Assembly: GCA_017962615.1 (NCBI GenBank)
Contig: JAGCUZ010000005.1
Location: 1 to 52,098 of the forward strand
Source: Bacteroidales bacterium
Lineage (GTDB): Bacteria; Bacteroidota; Bacteroidia; Bacteroidales; P3
DNA: 52,098 nucleotides
Reading direction: 5' to 3'
Part shown: positions 44,396 to 51,684 of the stretch, in pieces
How the letters are laid out: every line of letters starts with the position of its first letter
How positions within the stretch are numbered: the first letter of the stretch is position 1
Translations under genes and position numbers: made by a program
The notes under the pieces: generated by a model
Told to the model about the DNA's origin: nothing
Databases searched by the model: none
Seen by the model: the letters and a program-made list of their open reading frames with translations, nothing else

Positions 44396-44938
44396 AACCA
44401 TAAACCCTTTTATGGATAGTGAATCGCATCGCTGAATCATTATCCAATGTATTCACAAGTGCTAAGCTTTATTTCATAATGCAAATATACTAAATTATGT
44501 GGGTGTAATCAGCAAAAAAATATAATATTTTGCTGATTACATCCATAGAATATCGTGTTTTTTGAGTTTTAAGCTCCCACACCACAACCTGCAATGTAAA
44601 AACATCCGGCTGTTATTGACGTTGGCCTTCTCGTCGATGAGGTTGTTCTTATATTTACAACTTATTTTATAATAAATTAATTTTGTAGTGATTATAGCTG
44701 TAAAGATAGTGATGCTAGTTATTGATGTTTATTAGATGTTCATTTTAGTGTTTTGGGTGTTCTATTTTGTTATTTTGCTGATGCTTTTCTTGATGCTATC
44801 ACAAAAAATATCTTCACACAAACCACTAATAACAAACAGGTTGCATTATATTTTTAATTTATTTTCATTTTTATTCACAAAAAAGTTGTATTTTTGCACA
44901 ATCTCATCAACCAGGTTGTTGAAGGAGTTACGGAGTCG
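44396..44938. other. AT-rich boundary region after hisS
   Basis: No reliable gene. It has a long hairpin at 44502-44543 and a promoter-like box TATTTTTG at 44889-44896. The base composition falls sharply here compared with hisS; this marks the left edge of the AT-rich accessory block. Confidence 0.5.
44502..44543. terminator. long hairpin after hisS, possible terminator
   Basis: tgtaatcagcaaaa (44504-44517) is fully complementary to ttttgctgattaca (44528-44541); with one mismatch the stem extends three pairs further. The loop is A/T only. It starts 106 bases after hisS. There is no T-run outside the stem, so its role as a terminator is uncertain. Confidence 0.5.
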
Positions 44939-44966
44939 TCAATCAGTTGGCGACTCTTGCTTTTTC
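44889..44966 (+). ncRNA. possible small antisense RNA
   Basis: TATTTTTG (44889-44896) is a -7-like box. About 30 bases later begins gagtcgtcaatcagttggcgactc with 6-bp perfect outer arms (44933-44938 / 44951-44956), followed by ttgctttttc, a fair terminator. A transcript of roughly 60 bases would overlap the 3' end of the minus-strand gene at 44939. The same hairpin could also end that gene. Evidence is only structural. Confidence 0.25.
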
Positions 44967-45526
44967 ATTTCATCCATTATCTTTGTAACTAGTTCTGCCA
45001 AGGTATATTCATTATCTTGGCGAGCTTTCCATTCGTTGTATTCAGCCTCTTTCTTCTTTATGGCATGGGCATAATCACCATAAAAAGCTGTCCACAGTAA
45101 TGTGTATCCAATACGTACTTCAAGAATAACATAATAGTTATCTCCATTATCAGTCTCAAGCCAAATGCAAATGCGGTGCTTCCGGCCACAGTTACTGCGT
45201 ATTTGTTCCCAAAAACGAAGGCCAAGGATTTGTGTTTCAGTAATTGTAGGACGCGCCCAAGGAATTCGTTCGCAGCGGCGAAGGTCAGGTATCCGTTCGG
45301 TTTCAACATCTCCTTTGTGTGTCATATGATAAAACGTGTATGCTCTATCTTGCACTGAAGGGTGATACTTCAATCGCAACTCGAAATCACCTAATCGAAC
45401 TTTATGGGCGATAAAATCATTGTAGAACACGCCATACACAACATCAATATATGCCGCATAATTACCGCCATAGTCATTTAAGCAAATAATTGGAGGCAAC
45501 CTATCAATTGGCACCGACATGGCCAT
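44939..45526 (-). CDS. partner protein of the DUF3800 gene, unknown
   Basis: A 195-residue protein, soluble, with no recognised domain. Stretches include IDRLPPIICLNDYGGNYAAY, VYGVFYNDFIAHKVRLGDFE, RIPWARPTITETQILGLRFW and a charged C-terminal helix (IKKKEAEYNEWKARQDNEY). It starts 23 bases inside the end of the DUF3800 gene (ATG ending at 45526), so the two are translationally coupled. The codon and base composition is AT-rich. The repeated pairing of such genes with DUF3800 is my recollection, not something tested here. Confidence 0.7.
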   Translation of the reverse strand: MAMSVPIDRLPPIICLNDYGGNYAAYIDVVYGVFYNDFIAHKVRLGDFELRLKYHPSVQDRAYTFYHMTHKGDVETERIPDLRRCERIPWARPTITETQILGLRFWEQIRSNCGRKHRICIWLETDNGDNYYVILEVRIGYTLLWTAFYGDYAHAIKKKEAEYNEWKARQDNEYTLAELVTKIMDEMKKQESPTD

Positions 45527-46223
45527 AACCTCCTTTCCATATGAAGATGTTTACTTTGTCCTCTTTATAGAGAGTAGAGCGTATAAGAGAGTACCCTGAC
45601 TTTTGCATTAGGCGTTCAATAATTTGAATTTTCGCTTTATTGTCATCGAGACCTCGATTGCGATAGCAAACAGCCCCAATCATGAAATCGGCAAGTTCAA
45701 TCAATTCAACCTCGTGAGAACGTACTTGCTGTATACGCTTTATCATGTGCTTGTCATAATCATATACATTGTTACAGAGATATTCCTTTAATTTTTCTAC
45801 TTTATCAACACCTTGCGTGTCCTTGATGTCAATATATATATTATAAAATTCTTGTGGCGTTAGAATTGTTTTGAGCATGTCAAAATACATTTTATAATAG
45901 AACTCGTCATGTGTTTGTCTATATTCTGCGTGACGCAGATTTTGTTTGTTTTGTACAACCAATGCCCTGAAGTGTATGTCTGACATATCGAAAAAATAGT
46001 CCAGCACATCAATATAATATGACAACTTTGAATTTGAGACGGCATTCCATTTAAGTTCACATGTTGGCTTTAGACCATTGCGGACTTTTATTTCTCGCAA
46101 ACGAGTAAAAATTTCATCTTTCTTTTCAATGGGACACCATACGCATCCCAATACCATTACATTACTATTGTCGTGTTCAAGATGACAACTCTCGTCACAA
46201 TATATGTTATAAGTTCTACCCAT
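45504..46223 (-). CDS. DUF3800 family protein
   Basis: A 239-residue protein of the DUF3800 family. The N-terminal motif YNIYCDESCHLEHDNSNVMV carries the D-E-S triplet that defines the family. A second conserved block is LKPTCELKWNAVSNSKLSYY (E-x-K-W). A third acidic site is IYIDIKDTQGVDKVEKL, and HEVELIELADFMIGAVCYRN is the closing block with an aspartate. Conserved acidic residues in that order suggest an RNase H-like nuclease fold, which is inference. It has a -7 box at 46265-46272 and lies in an AT-rich accessory block. Confidence 0.85.
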   Translation of the reverse strand: MGRTYNIYCDESCHLEHDNSNVMVLGCVWCPIEKKDEIFTRLREIKVRNGLKPTCELKWNAVSNSKLSYYIDVLDYFFDMSDIHFRALVVQNKQNLRHAEYRQTHDEFYYKMYFDMLKTILTPQEFYNIYIDIKDTQGVDKVEKLKEYLCNNVYDYDKHMIKRIQQVRSHEVELIELADFMIGAVCYRNRGLDDNKAKIQIIERLMQKSGYSLIRSTLYKEDKVNIFIWKGGYGHVGAN

Positions 46224-46264
46224 AGCAGCATATATTTCATTGTTTTTTTGTTGGAAACTTTTTG

Positions 46265-46272
46265 CAAAAGTA
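46265..46272 (-). promoter_or_regulatory. DUF3800 operon promoter, -7 box
   Basis: TACTTTTG on the minus strand (plus: CAAAAGTA), 42 bases before the ATG of the DUF3800 gene. It is back-to-back with the plus-strand box at 46325-46332. Confidence 0.5.
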
Positions 46273-46324
46273 CATTTTTTCTATGACTTGGTGAAATTTA
46301 TTTCGATATTCTAAAATTTTTTCG

Positions 46325-46332
46325 TACTTTTG
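46325..46332 (+). promoter_or_regulatory. -7 box TACTTTTG before the structured leader
   Basis: Matches the consensus. The inferred start of transcription is near 46339, directly at the first hairpin of the structured region. Confidence 0.55.
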
Positions 46333-46337
46333 CAATC

Positions 46338-46590
46338 GATTTCAAAGGGAATCAACCGAAGCGTTATATCTTCGTCTTGTTAGTGGAAACTTGAGAACCT
46401 TCCTATGGAATACAAGACTTGGTGTAATGGTTCGCGTGTATAGCGTGGACTTTATTCCATTTCAAATTCCAAGGTATTCTCAAGACCTCCACTAAAAGAA
46501 GTGGTATACGGGACCACGCTTCATTGTGAAATATTGATCAGCTCAAATTGGTGCCGTACGAGCAATAAAAGTTGCGCCCGATGACGTACT
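46338..46590 (+). ncRNA. candidate structured ncRNA or long 5' leader
   Basis: Begins just after a strong -7 box. Visible helices: gatttc/ggaatc (46338-46353); cgaag/cttcg (46357-46374); a long stem made of tagtgg/ccacta (46381-46386 with 46489-46494), cttgagaa/ttctcaag (46390-46397 with 46477-46484), cctt/aagg and ggaat/attcc (46407-46411 with 46466-46470), about 23 pairs with small bulges; and tggt/acca with gaag/cttc (46498-46522). The sequence ends 14 bases before the ATG at 46604. A long interrupted stem with a large apical part recalls 6S-like RNA, but I cannot confirm a family. It may equally be a regulatory leader. Confidence 0.45.
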
Positions 46591-46603
46591 AGGGTAAATA
46601 AAA

Positions 46604-47017
46604 ATGGAAGAAAGAAACAACACTAATGGTAATTCTGAAAAGCCAAGAGAATTTAGCAGTATCATTAAGGGCATATTTATATTTTTCATGGTAACGTCCG
46701 GTATTAACTGCATAACGAAATTAGCCACCAGCCTAATGGTCGGGGACGCATCGTTGGGTATCATTATGTTTATCTGTGAATTGGCCAATATCTGCTTCCT
46801 CTATGTTATTCTACAAAAGAAAAGTTGGGGACTTATTGCACTTTTTGGAATGCTGCTCTTTCAAATACCACTCAATATTTTTCTAAATTGCCCTGATATG
46901 GACACAATATACATATCTACTTTCTTGCGAATTGTAGTGTTTTCTATCATACTTCTCATTCCAAAGAATGGCATTACTGGCTGGGCGATTTTGTTCGGGA
47001 AAGATAAAAATTTATGA
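46604..47017 (+). CDS. small multi-pass membrane protein, unknown
   Basis: A 137-residue protein with a polar N-terminus (MEERNNTNGNSEKPREF) and about four hydrophobic segments, including IIKGIFIFFMVTSGINCITK, LGIIMFICELANICFLYVIL, GLIALFGMLLFQIPLNIFL and IVVFSIILLIPK. No family recognised. It sits directly behind the structured leader and is followed after a few dozen bases by a lipoprotein gene, probably in the same transcript. Its role is unknown. Confidence 0.65.
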   Translation: MEERNNTNGNSEKPREFSSIIKGIFIFFMVTSGINCITKLATSLMVGDASLGIIMFICELANICFLYVILQKKSWGLIALFGMLLFQIPLNIFLNCPDMDTIYISTFLRIVVFSIILLIPKNGITGWAILFGKDKNL

Positions 47018-47080
47018 AATTTATTGGTGGAGAATTACCTTATGCTTATGAAAGAAAAATACAAATCAAACATTAATATT

Positions 47081-47647
47081 ATGTTCAAGATTTTATCAAT
47101 ATTACTGATTACAGTTGGAATGGTATCTTGTTCCAACCAAATAAAGAAGGAGGAAGTGCAAGATTCTCAATTTGCAAATCAGCAAGATCATCTTGTTAAA
47201 TATGATAACTTTGGTGTATCATTTAACTACCCGGACGACTATATGCTTGAAGAGCAGGTCATAGAAGAGGGTCATTATTTTAAAGTGTATCTCAATAAGG
47301 AAAAAGAAACAACATTCCAAAGTGTCCAAATAGAGTGGAAAAATAACCCTCAAACGTATGACCCTATAGCCGGGAGAAATGGAATAAAAAATGGAATGAA
47401 AGAAGCATTAATGAGTAACTATGGGGGAAGTGCAAATGTTCTAAAAGAATACGAAACAATTCTCGGCGAAGAAAAAGTCTATTGGGCAGATTATGTAATG
47501 GATCAATTTGGAGAACACATTTTCTTAAAATCAGGCATAACGAGAATCGACGATTATGTTTTTGTTATACAAAAAATATCTAACATAGATATTGACAATG
47601 AAGAAGCTAATGAGATATTCGCTTCCATTCGTCTGACGAATAAATAA
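47081..47647 (+). CDS. lipoprotein of unknown function
   Basis: With the start at ATG 47081 the protein has 188 residues and a lipoprotein signal MFKILSILLITVGMVSC with a reasonable lipobox. Upstream in-frame ATGs at 47042 and 47048 would add a hydrophilic leader. The mature part starts with a charged linker and contains a YDNFGVSFNYPDDYMLEEQV stretch and SIRLTNK at the end. This layout resembles PsbP- or DUF1795-like folds that appear in many lipoproteins, by eye only. It is downstream of the small membrane protein and AT-rich. Confidence 0.65.
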   Translation: MFKILSILLITVGMVSCSNQIKKEEVQDSQFANQQDHLVKYDNFGVSFNYPDDYMLEEQVIEEGHYFKVYLNKEKETTFQSVQIEWKNNPQTYDPIAGRNGIKNGMKEALMSNYGGSANVLKEYETILGEEKVYWADYVMDQFGEHIFLKSGITRIDDYVFVIQKISNIDIDNEEANEIFASIRLTNK

Positions 47648-47660
47648 CTTCGAATGGGAA

Positions 47661-47762
47661 ATGGGATTGACCCTTGTGCCACCATTACAATCCAGCAACG
47701 ATTACGGCGACGTAAACAAAGCCGCCAACGTCAACAGCAAAAAGAAAAGCGAGGCTCAATAG
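47661..47762 (+). pseudogene. possible C-terminal gene remnant, 33 residues
   Basis: A short frame begins MGLTLVPPLQSSNDYGDVNK and ends KKKSEAQ at a TAG that lies inside a terminator hairpin. Its Asn/Lys-rich end looks like a real protein C-terminus. No domain is visible. It is probably a remnant, or a very small gene. Confidence 0.3.
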
Positions 47763-47772
47763 TCTCGCTTTT
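47745..47772 (+). terminator. terminator after the lipoprotein/remnant region
   Basis: aaaagcgag / ctcgctttt arms (9 bp) with a 10-base loop, followed by ctgctttta. Suitable for both strands. Confidence 0.7.
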
Positions 47773-47789
47773 CTGCTTTTAGTGTAATG

Positions 47790-47848
47790 CATCTCTCTCA
47801 GGTTCTTGTACAGTTTGGCATTGCACCCGGTGGCGAAAAATTCTCTTC
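47790..47848 (-). repeat. degenerate duplicate of a gene 3' end, copy 2
   Basis: On the minus strand gaagagaatttttcgcc, accgggtgcaatgccaaactg and tacaagaacctgagagagatg align with the better preserved copy at 48709-48787 if a 12-base deletion is allowed. The two flank the abortive-infection gene in the same orientation. Confidence 0.6.
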
Positions 47849-47859
47849 GACCGTGATTA

Positions 47860-48651
47860 TTAATTTGCGTTTCTTTCCAATGAGTCCCATAGGAAATTCA
47901 CTAGAGTTATACTACTGCCAATCGCTAACTTTGCATGCCTTTCTTGTAATCCTTTGTAGGATGCACTCTTCCCATGTCCACTCCCATATGAATTACGTAA
48001 GGTGGCTATATTAGTTGCAATGGCTCTCAAATTTCCTAGGAGAGCTTTCATCGATTTGGCTTCCGGAATATCTTCTGGAATATCATTCGGCGTAATCTTC
48101 AGTTTTTTTACTGTAGTGTCTACAAGTTTTGTAATATCCCAGTTTTTGTCGTATTCCTCATCGAATCGTTCTAAGATTGTTTTGCAACAACTTTCAATTA
48201 ATTCTTTAGCCTTTCCAATAGCCTCTGTTGGATTGTCAGTCTGCATCTGCAACATTAAATCCAACTGTTTCGCAATATGTTCGCTAGAAAATGCTTCTTT
48301 AAGGTTATCAGTAGGTATTTGTATTCCATTTAATAATGGACGAACCCTATCAATAATTCGTTTGCAATTATCGTGTTGGATTTGATATTCTCTTTGTTCT
48401 CGAGGATATACATTCAACTCATAATAATCAAATAAGTCAGTCAAGAGTTTTGCTGAATCAGAAGCATTGGCATCGTGCAGAAACCTTGTTAACGACTGGC
48501 CCTTGGACAATCCATATTTTTCACATAACGCAACACCAACGCTATCCATAGTGAAGGCATTGAAATCGGCAGTAGAAAAATCTAACACATAGCCACCCCG
48601 GTTGAACAACTTTAGAAATGCTCCCTTCTCGATATTTGTTAAATAGTCCAT
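47860..48651 (-). CDS. abortive-infection family protein (Abi C-terminal domain)
   Basis: A 263-residue protein starting MDYLTNIEKGAFLKLFNRGG. The C-terminal domain shows the pattern of the Abi_C family (PF14355): NLRAIATNIATLRNSYGSGH, GKSASYKGLQERHAKLAIGS and a closing TLVNFLWDSLE. The N-terminal 130 residues have no recognised domain. Family members occur in phage-exclusion systems, but the mechanism of this type is not established. I use the ATG ending at 48651; the frame runs on upstream into unrelated sequence. It is AT-rich and flanked by two related gene-end fragments, which suggests insertion as a cassette. Confidence 0.78.
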   Translation of the reverse strand: MDYLTNIEKGAFLKLFNRGGYVLDFSTADFNAFTMDSVGVALCEKYGLSKGQSLTRFLHDANASDSAKLLTDLFDYYELNVYPREQREYQIQHDNCKRIIDRVRPLLNGIQIPTDNLKEAFSSEHIAKQLDLMLQMQTDNPTEAIGKAKELIESCCKTILERFDEEYDKNWDITKLVDTTVKKLKITPNDIPEDIPEAKSMKALLGNLRAIATNIATLRNSYGSGHGKSASYKGLQERHAKLAIGSSITLVNFLWDSLERNAN

Positions 48652-48708
48652 ACTTAAATAGAAGCTGGGTAGCCCTCTCGGGCTGCCCAGCTTGGGGTGG
48701 AGAATATT

Positions 48709-48787
48709 ACATCTCCGAGAGTTTCTTGTAGCCCTCGTAGCGCAGTTTGGCATTGCGCTCGGTGGCGACGAAGAGTTCTTCGGCCTC
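48709..48787 (-). pseudogene. C-terminal fragment of an unidentified gene, copy 1
   Basis: Minus-strand codons read AEELFVATERNAKLRYEGYK and KLSEM before a TAA. This looks like a genuine helical protein end. Upstream the frame degenerates into low-quality sequence, so the gene is truncated. A shorter, mutated copy of the same end is at 47790-47848. I do not recognise the parent protein. Confidence 0.5.
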
Positions 48788-49075
48788 CTGGGGGCACCCC
48801 GAAGGGGAACCGAACACCTTATTATCAAAATTAAATGCAGTGAGGAAGGTCTTTTCTCTACCTTCTCCCCAGGAGCATTCTTCGGCGCCGCAGTGAGGGT
48901 GGGCAAACTGCGCGTAGGAACCAGAAAAAGCTTTCCGCTTTCTATCCTCGACATGCGGGGTGCACCGACGGCTGTGCCGACGGTTTAGTCCCGCATCGGC
49001 GACAGCAGAGGACGGCCCTAACGGGTATCCTTTCTTTTGCCATTCATTATAAATCAATATTCCCATTCCTATTTG

Positions 49076-49165
49076 ATAACGCCATTTTTATAAATCCAAT
49101 GTTCCGCTTTTATAACGCCATTTTTCAATACCAGATCATAAATCCTTGTTAATAACGCCATTTTT
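49076..49165. repeat. three direct repeats ataacgccattttt
   Basis: The 14-base word occurs exactly at 49076-49089, 49112-49125 and 49152-49165, spaced 36 and 40 bases start to start. It lies about 120 bases before the split membrane-protein gene. The spacers are not related to one another. It could be an operator/iteron-like site; three copies with variable spacing do not make a CRISPR array. Confidence 0.7.
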
Positions 49166-49791
49166 GATTAAATATTGCCCGTGGGGCTTCATTATTTTAC
49201 GGTGAATGGGGCTGTTTGCACACAATATATTTTGATTCTTTACGTTATGATAATATGATAATTAGAAAGATGATAGTCTGCATAATAATTGACAAGTATG
49301 GTATTGCTAAACTTTTTTGACAGAATAGTAAAAGATTATTCAGATATTATAGCTGCATTTTCAATTCCTATGGTAATTGCAATACTTGCATTTGCACTAC
49401 CATTGTTGCTTCAAACAGCAGCAAGAGTGGATGATAAATATGATTCCACTCTTCTTATCAAAGTATTCAGAAGAGACTTGATTTGCAAATGGTTTCTCAT
49501 TAGCTTATTGGCCTCATTAATATCTTGCTTATTTTGGATTTTACAATTGCCCAGATGTGTTGATTGGGGTGATTTGATAAATATTGTGATTGATAATTCA
49601 TCATTGATTCTACTAGTGTTATCTACAATTGTACTTGTTGTTTTTTCTGTTCTTTCAGTGTGGCTTACCTATGTGTATTATCTGCCAGAGAAATTACTTG
49701 CAAGATTAGAGAAACAATATAATACAGCAAAAAATGAGCAAGATAAACAAACATTCTTTTATGCAATATCTTCTATACTTTTATTTTCTAT

Positions 49792-49798
49792 AAAAAAG
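49792..49798 (+). promoter_or_regulatory. slippery heptamer A_AAA_AAG
   Basis: In the frame of part 1 the codons are ATA AAA AAG, so the heptamer is in the exact register used for -1 frameshifting in bacterial dnaX and IS elements. A -1 shift leads directly into the open frame of part 2. No strong downstream hairpin was identified by eye. Confidence 0.5.
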
Positions 49799-50313
49799 AA
49801 GGTGAACCATTGGCACGAGAACTACAAGAATTCTATGCGCATGAGTTTATCAACTATAGGTCAAACAGATCAAATACGGTCAAAGAATACCCTGACTATT
49901 TTTATGACATAATGTTTGATGCAAATGAATGTTTATGCCAACGTGAAAGAAAAAGTATTTCTTGGTATAATGGTTCCTTTTACGATTACTTTATTGACGA
50001 GTATCAACAAACAACCATAAGTGAGAAAACTTATACATTCATTTGGAAATGTATCAGGCAGTCTCTTTTCTATGAAAAGGATGAATTCGTTTTCTCTTAC
50101 TGGCGTAAAGCCTATCAATATTTTTCTCTGTGGCTTAATTCAATATACCCTGAGTATGATAAAGATTTCAAAATAATCAATCAGCAAACAATAGATAAAA
50201 GAGAGGAGGAGAGGTATAGATTCCTTGAATTTCACTATGCATTGGGGGGATTATTAATGAAGGAAAAGAAATACAATCTCCTTCAGCAACTCATGACGTG
50301 GACAAATCAAACG

Positions 50314-50321
50314 CCCCCCCC
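50314..50321 (+). repeat. homopolymer tract of eight C
   Basis: The longest C-run noted in the AT-rich block. With seven C the frame of part 2 would join part 3. This is a typical site for slipped-strand phase variation or for base-calling error. Confidence 0.7.
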
Positions 50322-51625
50322 AATACGTCCTTTTACCAGAAACGATGTCTGAAGTTATTACAATGTTTATGAGTATTTCGTCTCCAGACAAGGATTTTCT
50401 TCCAGTGTATTTTGAGCAGCGATACCCATTCCCAGATACACATGGAGTTTATGCGGAAGATATTATAAAAATGTGGATTAAGCGATATCTTGCAATCCTG
50501 TTTTTGCGCCAATACAAACTAAATAAATATTACATCTATTCTAATCCACTGGAAATGCCAAAACCGCCACTCAAGTTAGCAGAAAAAAGAAGGTGGAATG
50601 ATGAACTTGATATATTAAAAAGATACGTTCAAGATTATTTAAATGACAATAATGAGCCTCTACGAATAATTGGTTTAGAAGACCTCATATCTGAAGAATG
50701 GTATAGTAAGAATAATAAGACCGCCCCAATAGATTTAATTAATGGATTTAAACATGAGATAGAAGAGGATACGGAAAGAACAAAGCAAAATCAACCAATA
50801 GATTTAGAAAAAAAGAATGCTCTATTTAAGTGTATAAAAGAGACATTGTTGAATGCATATGATGAAACAAGTGCTTTTTTACGAAGGGGCAAGTCCTCTG
50901 CCAAAATGAAGTTGAGATTTATAGGGAAACATGGAATTTTGGACAAGGCTGCGTTTGCTGCTGATTCCGAGGTGTCGTACATTAATGAAGATACGATTAT
51001 TCCAGATACACTAGCCCAGGAATTCAAAGTGAACATGATGAATATCTTCTTGTTAATGGATAGAACTCAATATTCAATAAAAGAAATAAAACTTTTTGAG
51101 GCAGTAAAACACTTATCATTAACAGAAGGTGAATTTGTAATACTAAACATTGGCCTTAATCTTGAATACTATCGAGATTACATCAAAGTCGATGGTTTGC
51201 ATCAAGATGCAGAGAAATGGTATTATAATAAAATAGAAATAATAGAGGCTCCTTTCAATCCGAATTTGTCTCATTCAATTATTATTATTCGAAAGGAAGA
51301 CTTGCCTTTTATTACATATCAAGAATTAGATAAAACCATAATAGAAAAATATTCATTAGAAGAGTTAGACAACGACAAAAAAATATATGCGAGTATTATT
51401 GACTTAAATACTTCGAGTTTGGCCGAGGAGATTCAAAAAGAAACCAATATTGACGAAGTAAAAGAAAAAGTTTTAGTATGTGTAGATATTAATGTTGGAA
51501 TAGGTTGCAATGAAACAGCACGGTGTCTGCATTTAAAAGTATTTTCGCAATTTGATGATAAAGGCACTCCCAATACAATTGACCAGATTAAAAAACTATG
51601 GGACACCTCCTCCAATAAATAAGCT

Positions 51626-51653
51626 AAAGGCATCGCGTCATTGCGGTGCCTTT
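51626..51653 (+). terminator. terminator after the split gene
   Basis: aaaggcatcgc / gcggtgccttt arms (11 pairs with one G-U) and a 6-base loop, then tatttct. It starts four bases after the stop and may also serve the minus-strand gene at 51685. Confidence 0.75.
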
Positions 51654-51684
51654 TATTTCTGCCAAGGCGAAACAATTGGTAAAA

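Larger units (their letters stand above)
48652..49288. other. fragmentary region upstream of the Abi gene
   Basis: Open frames exist on both strands (48692-48988 plus, 48707-49066 minus), but neither looks like a complete protein. Only the minus-strand end at 48709-48787 has clear protein character. The GC content of 48660-49020 is higher than that of its neighbours. A three-copy 14-bp repeat lies at 49076-49165. Confidence 0.45.
49289..51622 (+). pseudogene. large membrane-anchored protein gene, reading frame interrupted twice
   Basis: Three consecutive frames join into one sensible protein of about 777 residues. Part 1 (49289-49798) has three to four membrane segments, e.g. FSIPMVIAILAFALPLLLQT and LILLVLSTIVLVVFSVLSV. 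Part 2 (from about 49792 to 50320) is a soluble helical domain that continues smoothly as KKEGEPLARELQEFYAHEFI. Part 3 (from 50321) continues QYVLLPETMSEVITMFMSIS and runs to 51622. The first change is a -1 shift at A_AAA_AAG (49792-49798); the second needs one C fewer in the run of eight C at 50314-50321. Read without shifts, parts 1 and 2 end with out-of-frame tails (stops at 49912 and 50352). I recognise no family. It could be a decayed gene, a programmed-frameshift or phase-variable gene, or sequencing error in homopolymers. Confidence 0.7.

Noticed and set aside
44736-45074. 112-residue plus-strand open frame after hisS
   Set aside because: Its second half is the antisense of the well-supported minus-strand gene at 44939, and the first half is poly-T-driven hydrophobic sequence without a family pattern.
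48692-49066. Overlapping open frames on both strands near the Abi gene
   Set aside because: Neither gives a coherent protein. Only the last 25 residues on the minus strand look genuine, so I treat the region as fragmentary.
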